A stretch of 26,393 bases of DNA, taken from assembly GCA_040755715.1 (NCBI GenBank), contig JBFLXN010000019.1:1-26393 (forward strand). Direction: 5' to 3'. Of this stretch, positions 8,201-15,310 are shown one piece after another. The DNA is from JBFLXN01 sp040755715 [NCBI: Candidatus Edwardsbacteria bacterium] (GTDB lineage Bacteria > Edwardsbacteria > AC1 > JBFLXN01). Under the pieces are notes generated by a model. That model was given only the letters and a program-made list of their open reading frames with translations, had not been told where the DNA came from and did not search any database. Position numbers and translations under genes: made by a program. Position 1 is the stretch's first letter, and each line of letters starts with the position of its first letter.

Positions 8201-10286
8201 CGGGAAGGTGCCAGAAAAACGAAAACTTCTTTTGTTAGAAACCTTTGCCAATACCGCCATCATTTCTCTTATCAACGCCCAACTCTATGAACAAGCAGAA
8301 CGCAGAATCGCCGAACTCTCAGTCCTGCACCAGGTTGGAACCGCACTCACCTCAGTACTGAAACTCAATGAATTACTTGACCGGGTGATTGAAACCATTA
8401 TGAACACATTTGGCTATTTGAAAGTGGTCGTCTTTCTGCGGGACAAAAAGACAGACAAATTGATTATTGGTGGACAGCGAGGATATGACGAAGAGTATCT
8501 CGGAAGACTGAACTTTCCTCTCGGTGAAGAAAGTATCGTTGGTTGGGTGGCTAAGACTGGGGAAGCCTTAGTAATCAATGATGTTAGCCAGGAGCCGCGA
8601 TATTTGATGGGTGACCCCCGAGTGCGCTCAGAAATCGCCATTCCACTTTCCAAAGGAAAGAGTGAGGTCATCGGGGTCTTAAGTATTGAAGATGAACGAT
8701 TGAACGCCTTTGGTGAAGACGATGTTCGCCTCCTTTCAACCTTAGCCAATCAGGTGACGGTAGCCTTAGAAAATGCCAAACTCTATGAAGAGGCGCAGAG
8801 AAGAATCAATGAACTAACTGTACTTCACGGTGTTGGCTCAAGTGTCAGCGCTGTATTGCGGTTGGACGAATTGATTGAACAGGTATTGACTATTCTCCAG
8901 GAAACTTTTCGCTATCACAAAATTGCGCTACTCTTGGTTGATGAAAAAACAAACGAATTAACTATTAAAGGGGCAAAAGGCTATTCTAAGAGGGAAGTCT
9001 TGACCTTCCGAATAAAGATTGGCGAAGAAGGCATTACCGGCTGGGTAGCGGCTCACGGAGAGCCACTCTTAATTGGCGATGTCCATCAAGATTCCCGTTA
9101 CATTGAGGCTGATAAGAAGACACTTTCAGAATTAGCTGTGCCATTAAGGGTGAAGGAGAAGGTTATTGGTGTAATCAATGTTGAAGATGAACGGTTGAAT
9201 GCCTTTGATAGTGTGGACCAAAGGCTTCTCACTACCCTGGCTTCACAAGTAGCCATTGCCATTGATAATGCTAGACTTTATGAAGAAGCACAGCGCCGAA
9301 TTGATGAACTCACCGTGCTCTATGGTGTCGGCAAAAGTGTCACTTCGGTCTTGAAATTGGATGAACTTCTTCAACGAATATTAGAAGTTCTGGCAGAAAC
9401 CTTTCACTATCAAAAGGGAGGGATTTACCTTAGTGACCCCATCACCCACGAGTTAGTGGTAAAGGCAGAGAGAGGTTATGAGGAAGAGTTAGATTTGGGT
9501 CATCGCGTGAAAATCTGGATGGAAGGAATTATTGGCTGGGTGGCGAAAAATGGAGAACCAATTTTAGCCCCTGATGTTACTAAAGAGCCAAGATATTTGA
9601 GTCTTGATGAGAGTGTTCGCTCGGAAATTGCCGTCCCTCTGAAGGTGAAAGACAAAACCATCGGAGTTTTGGATGTGGAGGATGAGCGGGTAAATGCTTT
9701 CGGAGAAGAAGACTTGCGACTTCTCTCTACCCTCGCTTCTCAGGTAGCAATTGCTATTGATAATGCCAGGCTTTATGAGCAGACCGAACAATTAGCTATT
9801 ACGGATGGATTGACTGAACTCTATAATCATCGCTATTTTCAGGAATATTTTGATAGGGAATTGAGTCGGGCCAAACGGTATCAGCGCCAATTATCTTTAA
9901 TTATGATTGACATTGACCACTTCAAAGACTATAATGATACCTATGGGCATTTGATGGGTGATTTCATCCTTAAGGAATTGGGAAAAATCTTAAAAAGTAA
10001 TGCCCGGGATGTTGATTTTGTTGCCCGTTATGGAGGAGAAGAGTTTATGATTCTTCTGCCAGAAACCACTAAGAATGGCGCCTATACTCTGGCAGAAAAA
10101 ATCCGGAAAAGAGTGAAAGAGCATAAATTTTCCTATGAGAATATACAGTCTTTCAGTCAGATTACTATCAGTTTAGGAGTAGCAAACTATCCTGATGATG
10201 GCGAAGAGAAAGAAATATTGATTGATGCTGTTGATAAGGCATTGTATCGAGCAAAACTTGAAGGCCGAGACCGCACCTGCGTGTGA
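5220..10286 (+). CDS. Nine-GAF GGDEF diguanylate cyclase
   Basis: A 1688-residue protein with no membrane segment, so probably cytosolic. GAF domains begin near residues 22, 195, 360, 525, 691, 880, 1047, 1213 and 1377, joined by helical linkers of the form ARLYEEAQRRIDELTVL. Seven of the nine keep the signature G(I)xGWVAxxGxxLLxxDV in some form; GAF1 and GAF6 are divergent. The C-terminal GGDEF domain (about 1524-1688) has GGEEF at 1605-1609 and RDVD at 1596-1599, five residues upstream, so both the active site and the inhibitory I-site appear intact. It should make c-di-GMP from two GTP under GAF control. The ATG at 5220 overlaps the HEPN stop codon; a GTG at 5217 is an equal alternative. 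AAAAGGAAAAG precedes the start. Confidence 0.95.
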   Translation: MKVSGKRRVRFSEKTFESIVSSLEPEKVLQIIVEKICQTLGADASAILLLEPKSQDLLAKASYKLSRWFIRLLRIPWGSGTAGKVVAEKKPLTIKDLKEFFTREKDKETLKAIKREELVSEILVPILLEGKSLGSLNVYYRKKHHFTKRDLRIATEFAHFSARAIQNALVFEKERKRSQQMALINEISRKAAFTLELDKLLQTTCELIQKRFHYYDVALLLLDEKNEELVVRAHSGGYQGLTPLGYRQKISTGIIGWVAKEGKSLLANDVLKEPQYLIGNFPSTKSELCVPIKIGWKVLGVIDVQSRRLNTFDENDRQVLEILAGELAITIENARLYSETAERMKESTVLCEVGKSLTTILEPEMLLEEILETIQRTFGYLNCAVLLIDKEKDELYIKCARGYPEEEVKDLRLKMGQGITGWVAQTGELLNVSDVRKDSRYIVGAKDALSELAVPLKFGAEVVGVLDIESNKLNAFSEREERFLSSLASQAAVALENARLFQEAQQKISELSFLHKVGQTIGSSLDLEKILSLSLDLILKIIPADTSSLMLLDEINQELKIKAARGLSEETISQISFKIGEGLAGWVAKTGTSLLLADGMTDSRFKRISQKEEMHSSICVPLRVKDKIFGVLNLNNMQRTAMFTQEHLQLALTLANSIAIAIENASLVSSLNERMETQKALVETGTLFQEVLDFSTVLNLIAERLEKLIPFTDLAFLLADWEKRKLFPILAKGRYVKEVIAHSLNIDEGITGSIVQSQKAEIVNDTLKDPRAKHVPGTPEESEAIMVLPLIGRERVLGALAIYRTEGKIFYPEELEIALLFAHQAQVALENAQLFENLKKTREEIEETNKRLNLALDDQIKLNTTLSTLQYLSGMLLSSLKSEEILRLMVEGTSSGLGFEKALLYLLDSKGEYLEWKTAAGIPPEEFERRKGERLLFAKIKDLMQEKYKISKSYFIPSDGLENRSDWQPGDIVFIPLHSKNQLLGLLSLDRPIDGKVPEKRKLLLLETFANTAIISLINAQLYEQAERRIAELSVLHQVGTALTSVLKLNELLDRVIETIMNTFGYLKVVVFLRDKKTDKLIIGGQRGYDEEYLGRLNFPLGEESIVGWVAKTGEALVINDVSQEPRYLMGDPRVRSEIAIPLSKGKSEVIGVLSIEDERLNAFGEDDVRLLSTLANQVTVALENAKLYEEAQRRINELTVLHGVGSSVSAVLRLDELIEQVLTILQETFRYHKIALLLVDEKTNELTIKGAKGYSKREVLTFRIKIGEEGITGWVAAHGEPLLIGDVHQDSRYIEADKKTLSELAVPLRVKEKVIGVINVEDERLNAFDSVDQRLLTTLASQVAIAIDNARLYEEAQRRIDELTVLYGVGKSVTSVLKLDELLQRILEVLAETFHYQKGGIYLSDPITHELVVKAERGYEEELDLGHRVKIWMEGIIGWVAKNGEPILAPDVTKEPRYLSLDESVRSEIAVPLKVKDKTIGVLDVEDERVNAFGEEDLRLLSTLASQVAIAIDNARLYEQTEQLAITDGLTELYNHRYFQEYFDRELSRAKRYQRQLSLIMIDIDHFKDYNDTYGHLMGDFILKELGKILKSNARDVDFVARYGGEEFMILLPETTKNGAYTLAEKIRKRVKEHKFSYENIQSFSQITISLGVANYPDDGEEKEILIDAVDKALYRAKLEGRDRTCV

Positions 10287-10287
10287 A

Positions 10288-10358
10288 TTAGCCCAGCCAT
10301 TCATGGCTGGGATGAAGAGAGGCTACACCTTCTCTCCCAGTCCTAAAGGACTGGGCTA
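10288..10358. repeat. Composite palindromic element, TAGCCCAG family (copy 2)
   Basis: TAGCCCAG (10289-10296) and CTGGGCTA (10351-10358) are perfect 8-bp terminal inverted repeats. Each end is itself a hairpin: CCCAGCCA-ttca-TGGCTGGG (10292-10311) and CCCAGTCC-taaa-GGACTGGG (10336-10355). A GAGAG/CTCTC pair lies between them. The element fills the 75-bp gap between the GGDEF gene and the histidine kinase and ends three bases before the kinase start codon. Neither hairpin has a T-tract, so it does not look like a plain terminator. Confidence 0.75.
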
Positions 10359-10361
10359 CGG

Positions 10362-11663
10362 ATGATGAAAAAAAAGATATTACTACCAAACTATCGTTTT
10401 CTAAAGGGCTATCTCTTCTTGGGTGCTGTTATCTTAGTAGTAGCCCTGCTTCTTTATACTCAAAGTTTGGTGCGCCGACTTCAGGAAGAACCAAAAACTA
10501 TCTCCCGCATATTTGCCCGATTTTGTGCTACCGCTACTATTCCGACAGCTCAGAGTGAAAATCCAGAGACAGATATTATTTTTGAAGAAGTAATTAAACG
10601 GAGCAATTTTCCTATTGTTATTACTGACCAAAAAGGGATTCCCAGAGCCTGGCGACGCATCGGCATTGACCCCAACAGTATTGCCAATGAAGAATTAGAA
10701 CGGGTGAATAACTTGCAGGAAGTTCCACTACATTCTCCAATAGCTAAAATTCTGGGAATTATCAAAGAATTAGACAAAACTCATCCGCCCATTCCAATGA
10801 CCATTGGTAAGGATTCGGTAGTGGTTGGCTATGTTCACTACGGCGAATCCACTATTGTGCGGGAATTGCGCTATGTTCCTTTCATTCAAATTGGATTGGT
10901 GGCTCTCTTTATCCTTTTTGGCTTTCTCGGTTTTCGCACCATCAAGGCAAACGAGGAAAGACTCATCTGGGTCGGCTTGACAAAGGAGACCGCTCATCAG
11001 CTTGGCACCCCCATCTCCTCACTATTAGGTTGGCTAGCCTTGCTCAAAGAAAAAAATCCCCACCCATCATCCCCCTTTAGTAAAGGGAGAGAGAGGGGGA
11101 TTATAGAAAAGGGGGGATTTTCAGAAGTATTAACCGGAATGGAGACAGACCTTTTGCGCCTTGAAAAGGTAGCTTCTCGCTTCGGCAAGATTGGTTCTCC
11201 ACCCAGTCTGATAAAGGAGGAACCTGCTTCTATTCTTGAAGAAATTGCCGACTACTTCAAAAAACGACTCCCGCGTCTCGGCAAAGAAGTAGAAATGAAA
11301 GAAAAATACTCTGCTAAAGGTTTTGTTCTCCTGGATAGAGAACTCTTTGGTTGGGCCATAGAAAATTTGCTGCGCAACGCCATTGATGCCATCGGCAATC
11401 GCAAAGGAACAATTGAACTATTGACAACTTCTTCTGATAAAGTTTATGAGATTCTCATCAAAGACAACGGCCAAGGTATTCCTCCTCAAGAAGTCAAGAA
11501 GATATTTCAGGCTGGCTATACCACTAAACAAGTAGGCTGGGGATTGGGTTTAACTCTGACAAAGAGAATTATTGAAGAATACCACGGTGGCAGACTGAAA
11601 CTCCTGGAAACCAAACCTGGTGATGGTACTACCTTCCAGATTTTGCTACCATTAGCTATATAA
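10362..11663 (+). CDS. Membrane sensor histidine kinase
   Basis: A 433-residue kinase. TM1 lies at about residues 17-34, an extracytoplasmic sensor region at about 35-170, and TM2 at about 173-193. The DHp helix follows with H212 in KETAHQLGTPISSLLGW, then the HATPase domain with N-box ENLLRNAIDAI, G1 DNGQGI and G2 GWGLGLTLTKRII. The H-Q-L-G-T-P phosphoacceptor context fits the kinase type often seen in FCB-group bacteria. A palindromic insertion adds about 23 residues (231-253) in the turn between the two DHp helices. The next gene, 78 bp downstream, is a receiver-PglZ protein and is the probable phosphorylation partner. No Shine-Dalgarno site is evident before ATGATG; the second ATG is possible. 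Confidence 0.93.
   Translation: MMKKKILLPNYRFLKGYLFLGAVILVVALLLYTQSLVRRLQEEPKTISRIFARFCATATIPTAQSENPETDIIFEEVIKRSNFPIVITDQKGIPRAWRRIGIDPNSIANEELERVNNLQEVPLHSPIAKILGIIKELDKTHPPIPMTIGKDSVVVGYVHYGESTIVRELRYVPFIQIGLVALFILFGFLGFRTIKANEERLIWVGLTKETAHQLGTPISSLLGWLALLKEKNPHPSSPFSKGRERGIIEKGGFSEVLTGMETDLLRLEKVASRFGKIGSPPSLIKEEPASILEEIADYFKKRLPRLGKEVEMKEKYSAKGFVLLDRELFGWAIENLLRNAIDAIGNRKGTIELLTTSSDKVYEILIKDNGQGIPPQEVKKIFQAGYTTKQVGWGLGLTLTKRIIEEYHGGRLKLLETKPGDGTTFQILLPLAI
11052..11121. repeat. In-frame nested palindromic insertion in the histidine kinase gene
   Basis: Outer arms AAAATCCCC (11053-11061) and GGGGATTTT (11113-11121) enclose a second pair ATCCCCC (11069-11075) / GGGGGAT (11095-11101) and an inner CCCTTT/AAAGGG. 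The segment encodes a Pro/Gly/Lys-rich peptide (NPHPSSPFSKGRERGIIEKG) between LLGWLALLKE and the second DHp helix, and is about 23 codons long. It is a clear palindromic element kept in frame. Confidence 0.75.
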
Positions 11664-11670
11664 GATAGTT

Positions 11671-11741
11671 TACCCGGTTTGTTGAGTTTAACCCAACGAA
11701 CCCGATGAACCCAACAAACCCAATAAACCCGACAAACCCAA
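11671..11741. repeat. 9-bp tandem array with a partly inverted left arm
   Basis: Five consecutive 9-bp units fit CCCRAYRAA (11692-11736), and a sixth CCCAAA runs into the start codon of the PglZ gene. Just upstream, GGTTTGTTGAGTTT (about 11676-11689) is close to the reverse complement of the array unit, so the transcript can fold back. The whole 78-bp spacer between kinase and regulator genes is made of this repeat, leaving no normal Shine-Dalgarno site before ATG 11742. Confidence 0.7.
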
Positions 11742-13331
11742 ATGCCAGAAATAAAAGCAAAAATCCTCTGGGTTGATGATGAAATTGACCTTCTCCGCTC
11801 GCATATTTTGTTTCTTCAAGAGAAGGGCTATCAGATTATTGCCGTGAGTAATGGTGAAGATGCAGTTTCATCAGTGAAAAACGAACCTTTTGACCTGGTG
11901 CTCTTAGACGAAATGATGCCTGGCAAAGACGGACTTTCTACCTTGAGAGAAATCAAGCAATTTTCACCTCATCTATCTTGCGTGATGGTTACCAAGAGTG
12001 AGCGAGAGGACTTAATGAACGAAGCCTTCGGCCAGCGCATTGATGATTACCTGGTCAAACCCCTAAATCCCAACCAAATTCTTTCCACTTGCAAGCGACT
12101 CTTAGAAAGAAGAGAACTTGTTAGACAACAGGCACTGCAACGTTATGTATCTGAACTACAAGAAATAAGAGAAAGTCGGTCTCTTAGAAATCCCGATTGG
12201 AAAGGGTGGATTGAAATCTATTGCCGACTTACTGAATGGGATTTACTTCTTGATGAAGTAAATGAACCCAACTTAAAGGTTTCACAGGAAGACGAGAAAA
12301 GAGAATGCAATTTAGAATTCGCTCGTTATGTTTCAGTAAATTATCCCGATTGGGTTAAATCTGAGGGCCCATCAAGTGAGAGTCAAGACCGTCCAGTTCT
12401 TTCGGCAGATTTGGTGAAAAAATATTTGGTGCCCCTACTTAACAGGTCAAAACATAAAGTCTATTTTTTAGTAATGGACTGTATGCGCCTTGACCAATGG
12501 CTCCTTCTGGAACCACTCCTTGAAGAATTCTACGAGATTAAAAGAGAATATTATTATTCAATCATTCCTACCGCTACTCCTTATGCGAGAAATGCTATTT
12601 TTAGTGGTCTCTTTCCTGTTGAAATTCTTAAAGCCTATCCACAATATTGGAGAGGAGAAAGAAATGAGGAGGAAGGCTCTGGAAACCGTTTTGAACATCA
12701 ATTATTAGATGAACAACTTGAAAGGTTACAGATTAGAATTCCAGAAACGAAATATGTAAAAATTTTTAACTTATTAGAAGCTAGCGAAGTGAAGAAAAAA
12801 ATTCTTTCTCATTATCAGTCACCCTTGGTCTCCCTAGTGGTGAATTTCCTTGACATCTTGATTCATTCACGCTCTGAATCGGAAATTTTTAAGGAAATGC
12901 TCCAGGAAGAATCTGGATTTAGAGCACTCACCGCCTCTTGGTTTGTTCATTCTGACCTCTATGAAATTTTGAAAAAAATTTCTACTACTAATTGTACTGT
13001 GGTGTTGACTTCTGACCATGGTTCTATCTTTGGCAAAAGAGCCACGGTGGTTAGAGGTGGAAAGGATACCTCTTTGAATTTGCGCTACAAGTTTGGCACT
13101 ACTATTTCCGGTGACCCGAGACATCTACTTTTCATCAAAGACCCCGAAGCTTTCGGTTTGCCAGCCGATGGTCTTGGTAAACATTATATTATTGCTCAAG
13201 AGGATTTCTATTTTGTCTATCCCACCAAGTTTGCTGAATACAGCAAGCGCTACCAGGGAATGCTTCAACACGGCGGAATTTCGTTAGAAGAAATGATTGT
13301 GCCAATCGCCATTATGGAGCCGAGGAGGTAG
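11742..13331 (+). CDS. PorX-like response regulator with PglZ phosphatase domain
   Basis: A 529-residue protein. The N-terminal receiver domain (1-125) has acidic residues D12/D13, phosphoacceptor D56, T84 and K106. A helical linker follows, then a PglZ alkaline-phosphatase-superfamily domain (about 235-525). Candidate metal and catalytic residues are D246 and D251 (VMDCMRLDQW), T277/T279 (PTATPYAR), D425-H426 (TSDHGS) and H510 (QHGGIS). This is the architecture of PorX, the Bacteroidetes regulator of type IX secretion, whose PglZ domain is a zinc-dependent phosphodiesterase on oligonucleotides. The linked kinase is the likely activator. No type IX secretion gene is in this window, so that role is not shown. 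Confidence 0.9.
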   Translation: MPEIKAKILWVDDEIDLLRSHILFLQEKGYQIIAVSNGEDAVSSVKNEPFDLVLLDEMMPGKDGLSTLREIKQFSPHLSCVMVTKSEREDLMNEAFGQRIDDYLVKPLNPNQILSTCKRLLERRELVRQQALQRYVSELQEIRESRSLRNPDWKGWIEIYCRLTEWDLLLDEVNEPNLKVSQEDEKRECNLEFARYVSVNYPDWVKSEGPSSESQDRPVLSADLVKKYLVPLLNRSKHKVYFLVMDCMRLDQWLLLEPLLEEFYEIKREYYYSIIPTATPYARNAIFSGLFPVEILKAYPQYWRGERNEEEGSGNRFEHQLLDEQLERLQIRIPETKYVKIFNLLEASEVKKKILSHYQSPLVSLVVNFLDILIHSRSESEIFKEMLQEESGFRALTASWFVHSDLYEILKKISTTNCTVVLTSDHGSIFGKRATVVRGGKDTSLNLRYKFGTTISGDPRHLLFIKDPEAFGLPADGLGKHYIIAQEDFYFVYPTKFAEYSKRYQGMLQHGGISLEEMIVPIAIMEPRR

Positions 13332-13349
13332 CTCACATAGTAGAAATCC

Positions 13350-13417
13350 CAAATACCAATAAAACCAATACTACCAAAAGATTTTTTGGATTTGGTAATA
13401 TTGGAGTTTGGTATTTG
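13350..13417. repeat. Long imperfect hairpin before tsaE
   Basis: CAAATACCAA (13350-13359) and the following AAAACCAATACTACCAAA pair with TTTGGTAATATTGG and TTTGGTATTTG (13391-13417). The stem is about 27 bp with a small asymmetry, around a loop of about 12 nt. The right arm ends nine bases before the tsaE ATG. It has the form of an intergenic palindromic repeat and could also slow transcription between the regulator and tRNA-modification genes. Confidence 0.6.
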
Positions 13418-13425
13418 AAATAACT

Positions 13426-13881
13426 ATGCCATTTAAAATCATAACTTCTTCTCCCGAACAGACTGTAGAATTAGGGAAAAGATTGGGAGGCACCCTCAAA
13501 CCTGGCGACTTTGTTGCTCTGATTGGAGAATTAGGGAGTGGCAAGACCACCTTTATTCAAGGCTTAGGAAAGGGACTGGGTGTATCTTCGGTGATGACCA
13601 GCCCCACTTTCATAATTATTAGTGAATATAAGGGAGACCTTCCAGTTTATCACTTTGACCTCTACAGACTCAAAGATTTAGAAGAATTATTTAATCTCGG
13701 CTATGAAGAATATTTCTATGGTGACGGTGTAGCTATAATAGAATGGGCAGAGAAAGTAGAATCACTCTTGCCAGAAAAGAGATTGGAAGTAAGACTAAAA
13801 TATCTAAGTGACCGAGAGAGAGAAATTACTCTTATTCCAAAAGGAGAAAGATACGAAATCTTGCTTAAAGACATTCTATAA
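13426..13881 (+). CDS. tsaE: tRNA t6A37 biosynthesis ATPase TsaE
   Basis: A 151-residue P-loop ATPase with Walker A GELGSGKTT at residues 34-42, the SPTF segment after it, and YHFDLYRLKDLEEL, all typical of TsaE. It powers the TsaB-TsaD-TsaE complex that places the threonylcarbamoyl group on A37 of ANN-decoding tRNAs. The frame opens at a TTG (13408), but that codon lies inside the upstream palindrome, so ATG 13426 (MPFKIITSS) is chosen. The 20-bp gap to tsaB implies co-transcription. tsaD is not in this window. Confidence 0.93.
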   Translation: MPFKIITSSPEQTVELGKRLGGTLKPGDFVALIGELGSGKTTFIQGLGKGLGVSSVMTSPTFIIISEYKGDLPVYHFDLYRLKDLEELFNLGYEEYFYGDGVAIIEWAEKVESLLPEKRLEVRLKYLSDREREITLIPKGERYEILLKDIL

Positions 13882-13901
13882 AGGTCAGCAGAGATTAGCA
13901 T

Positions 13902-15179
13902 ATGAAAATTCTTGCCGTTGATACATCCACTGATATCTTAGGACTTGCCATAATTGAAGCTGAGACTTCTTTGTCCAAAAAGGTTTTAGGCCAACTCTCT
14001 TTATTTACTTCTCCCCCAAAACATGCCGAAAGACTTCTTTCGGCTATTGAAGAAATGTTTTTGATGCTAGAAATAGAAAGAGAAGAAATTGATGCCTTTG
14101 CTATTTCTCTAGGCCCCGGTTCTTTCACCGGCCTTCGGATTGGCTTGGCTACTCTCAAAGGAATTTGTCTTTCTTTTGGAAAACCACTGATTGGTGTGCC
14201 AACTTTAGATGCTTTAGCCTTAAGCGCCAGGTTTTGCCCTTTTGCAGTTTACCCTATGCTTGACGCCAAGAGACAAGAAATCTATACCGCTAAATATAGC
14301 CTTTCACAAGGAACTCTGGAGCGTTTTTCTGAATGTGAGACAGTCTCTCCAGAAAAATTAATAAGAAAGCTCAAAGAGACCCCGGAGGAGGTTCTATTCT
14401 TAGGTGCTGGTAGTGAAGTCTATCGTGGTTTTTTTCAACAAGAATTGAAAGAAAAATTGCATTTTCTCTCACCTAATATTTTGGCGCCTAACGCAGCTCA
14501 CATTGCCTGGCTCGGGTGGGAAAGATTACAAAAGAAAGAATTCTCTGTCCAACAACACATTCCGACAAGTCGAGACTCTAGCGGAGATGACTTAGATACT
14601 CTTGAACCAATCTATCTTAGACCTTCTTCCGCCCGTCTTCCTACCTCTCTAATAGAATTGTCGCCATTTGCCATGAATAATTGTTTATCCACAATAATTC
14701 GTGATGAGCCTAAAATTACCATTCTCCCCATGACAGAATTAGACTTGGACGAAATCTTGAAGATTGAACAGGCCTCTTTTCCCGACCCCTGGAAACGAGA
14801 GATGTTTCTTCATGACATCCAAGAGACCAAACAAGCGTTTTCTATTGTAGCCAAACAGAGAGAACCGAAAAGCCGCTATCAGTCAGGTGGAGAAGTGGTC
14901 GGTTATGCTGTAGTTTGGTTTGTTATTGATGAGATGCACCTCGGAAATATTGCAGTAGCACATTCTCGCAGGAAGAAAGGAATCGGACGAAAACTTCTTG
15001 CCTATCTTCTAGATGAAGCCAAAAAGAGGAATTGCCAATTAGCTACTTTGGAAGTGAGAGTGTCTAATGAAGCAGCCATTTCCTTGTATAGAAATTTTGG
15101 ATTCAAAGAGGTAGCTATCCGTAAAAAATACTACCGAGACGAAGACGGATTGGTGATGATAAAGGAACTGGAGAAATGA
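13902..15179 (+). CDS. tsaB: TsaB-RimI fusion protein
   Basis: A 425-residue two-domain protein. Residues 1 to about 240 are TsaB, with an ASKHA fold starting MKILAVDTST and the GPGSFTGLRIG motif at 71-81; it scaffolds TsaD in t6A37 synthesis. Residues from about 258 to 425 are a GNAT acetyltransferase of the RimI type, with acetyl-CoA-binding stretch RRKKGIGRKLL and C-terminal elements SLYRNFGF and YYRDEDGLVM. RimI acetylates the N-terminus of ribosomal protein bS18; rpsR is elsewhere in this window. Fusion of the two is known in several bacterial lineages. The linker (about 195-255) is longer than needed, and a short extra stretch (REPKSRYQSGG) precedes the EVVGYAV strand. Confidence 0.93.
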   Translation: MKILAVDTSTDILGLAIIEAETSLSKKVLGQLSLFTSPPKHAERLLSAIEEMFLMLEIEREEIDAFAISLGPGSFTGLRIGLATLKGICLSFGKPLIGVPTLDALALSARFCPFAVYPMLDAKRQEIYTAKYSLSQGTLERFSECETVSPEKLIRKLKETPEEVLFLGAGSEVYRGFFQQELKEKLHFLSPNILAPNAAHIAWLGWERLQKKEFSVQQHIPTSRDSSGDDLDTLEPIYLRPSSARLPTSLIELSPFAMNNCLSTIIRDEPKITILPMTELDLDEILKIEQASFPDPWKREMFLHDIQETKQAFSIVAKQREPKSRYQSGGEVVGYAVVWFVIDEMHLGNIAVAHSRRKKGIGRKLLAYLLDEAKKRNCQLATLEVRVSNEAAISLYRNFGFKEVAIRKKYYRDEDGLVMIKELEK

Positions 15180-15186
15180 AAAAGGT

Positions 15187-15290
15187 ATTCGTTGTTCGTT
15201 TCACGGCTTCGCAGCTCGTTTCGGCTTGCGGCGTCGTGATGCGATTAAGAAGACGAAATACGATAGACGAATAACGAAACGAGCCGCAAG
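15187..15290. repeat. Interlocked palindromic repeat between tsaB-rimI and the HhH gene
   Basis: GCTCGTTTC (15214-15222) pairs with GAAACGAGC (15276-15284), and CTTGCGGC (15225-15232) with GCCGCAAG (15283-15290). The left end ATTCGTTGTTCGTTTC also complements the CGAATAACGAAAC stretch near 15269-15280. No coding sequence is seen here. Confidence 0.6.
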
Positions 15291-15310
15291 GCCATTTGAC
15301 GGTTAACGAT

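Noticed and set aside
11692-11736. Short regular array as a possible CRISPR
   Set aside because: The 9-bp units are contiguous with no spacers and there are no cas genes. It is a tandem microsatellite-type repeat.
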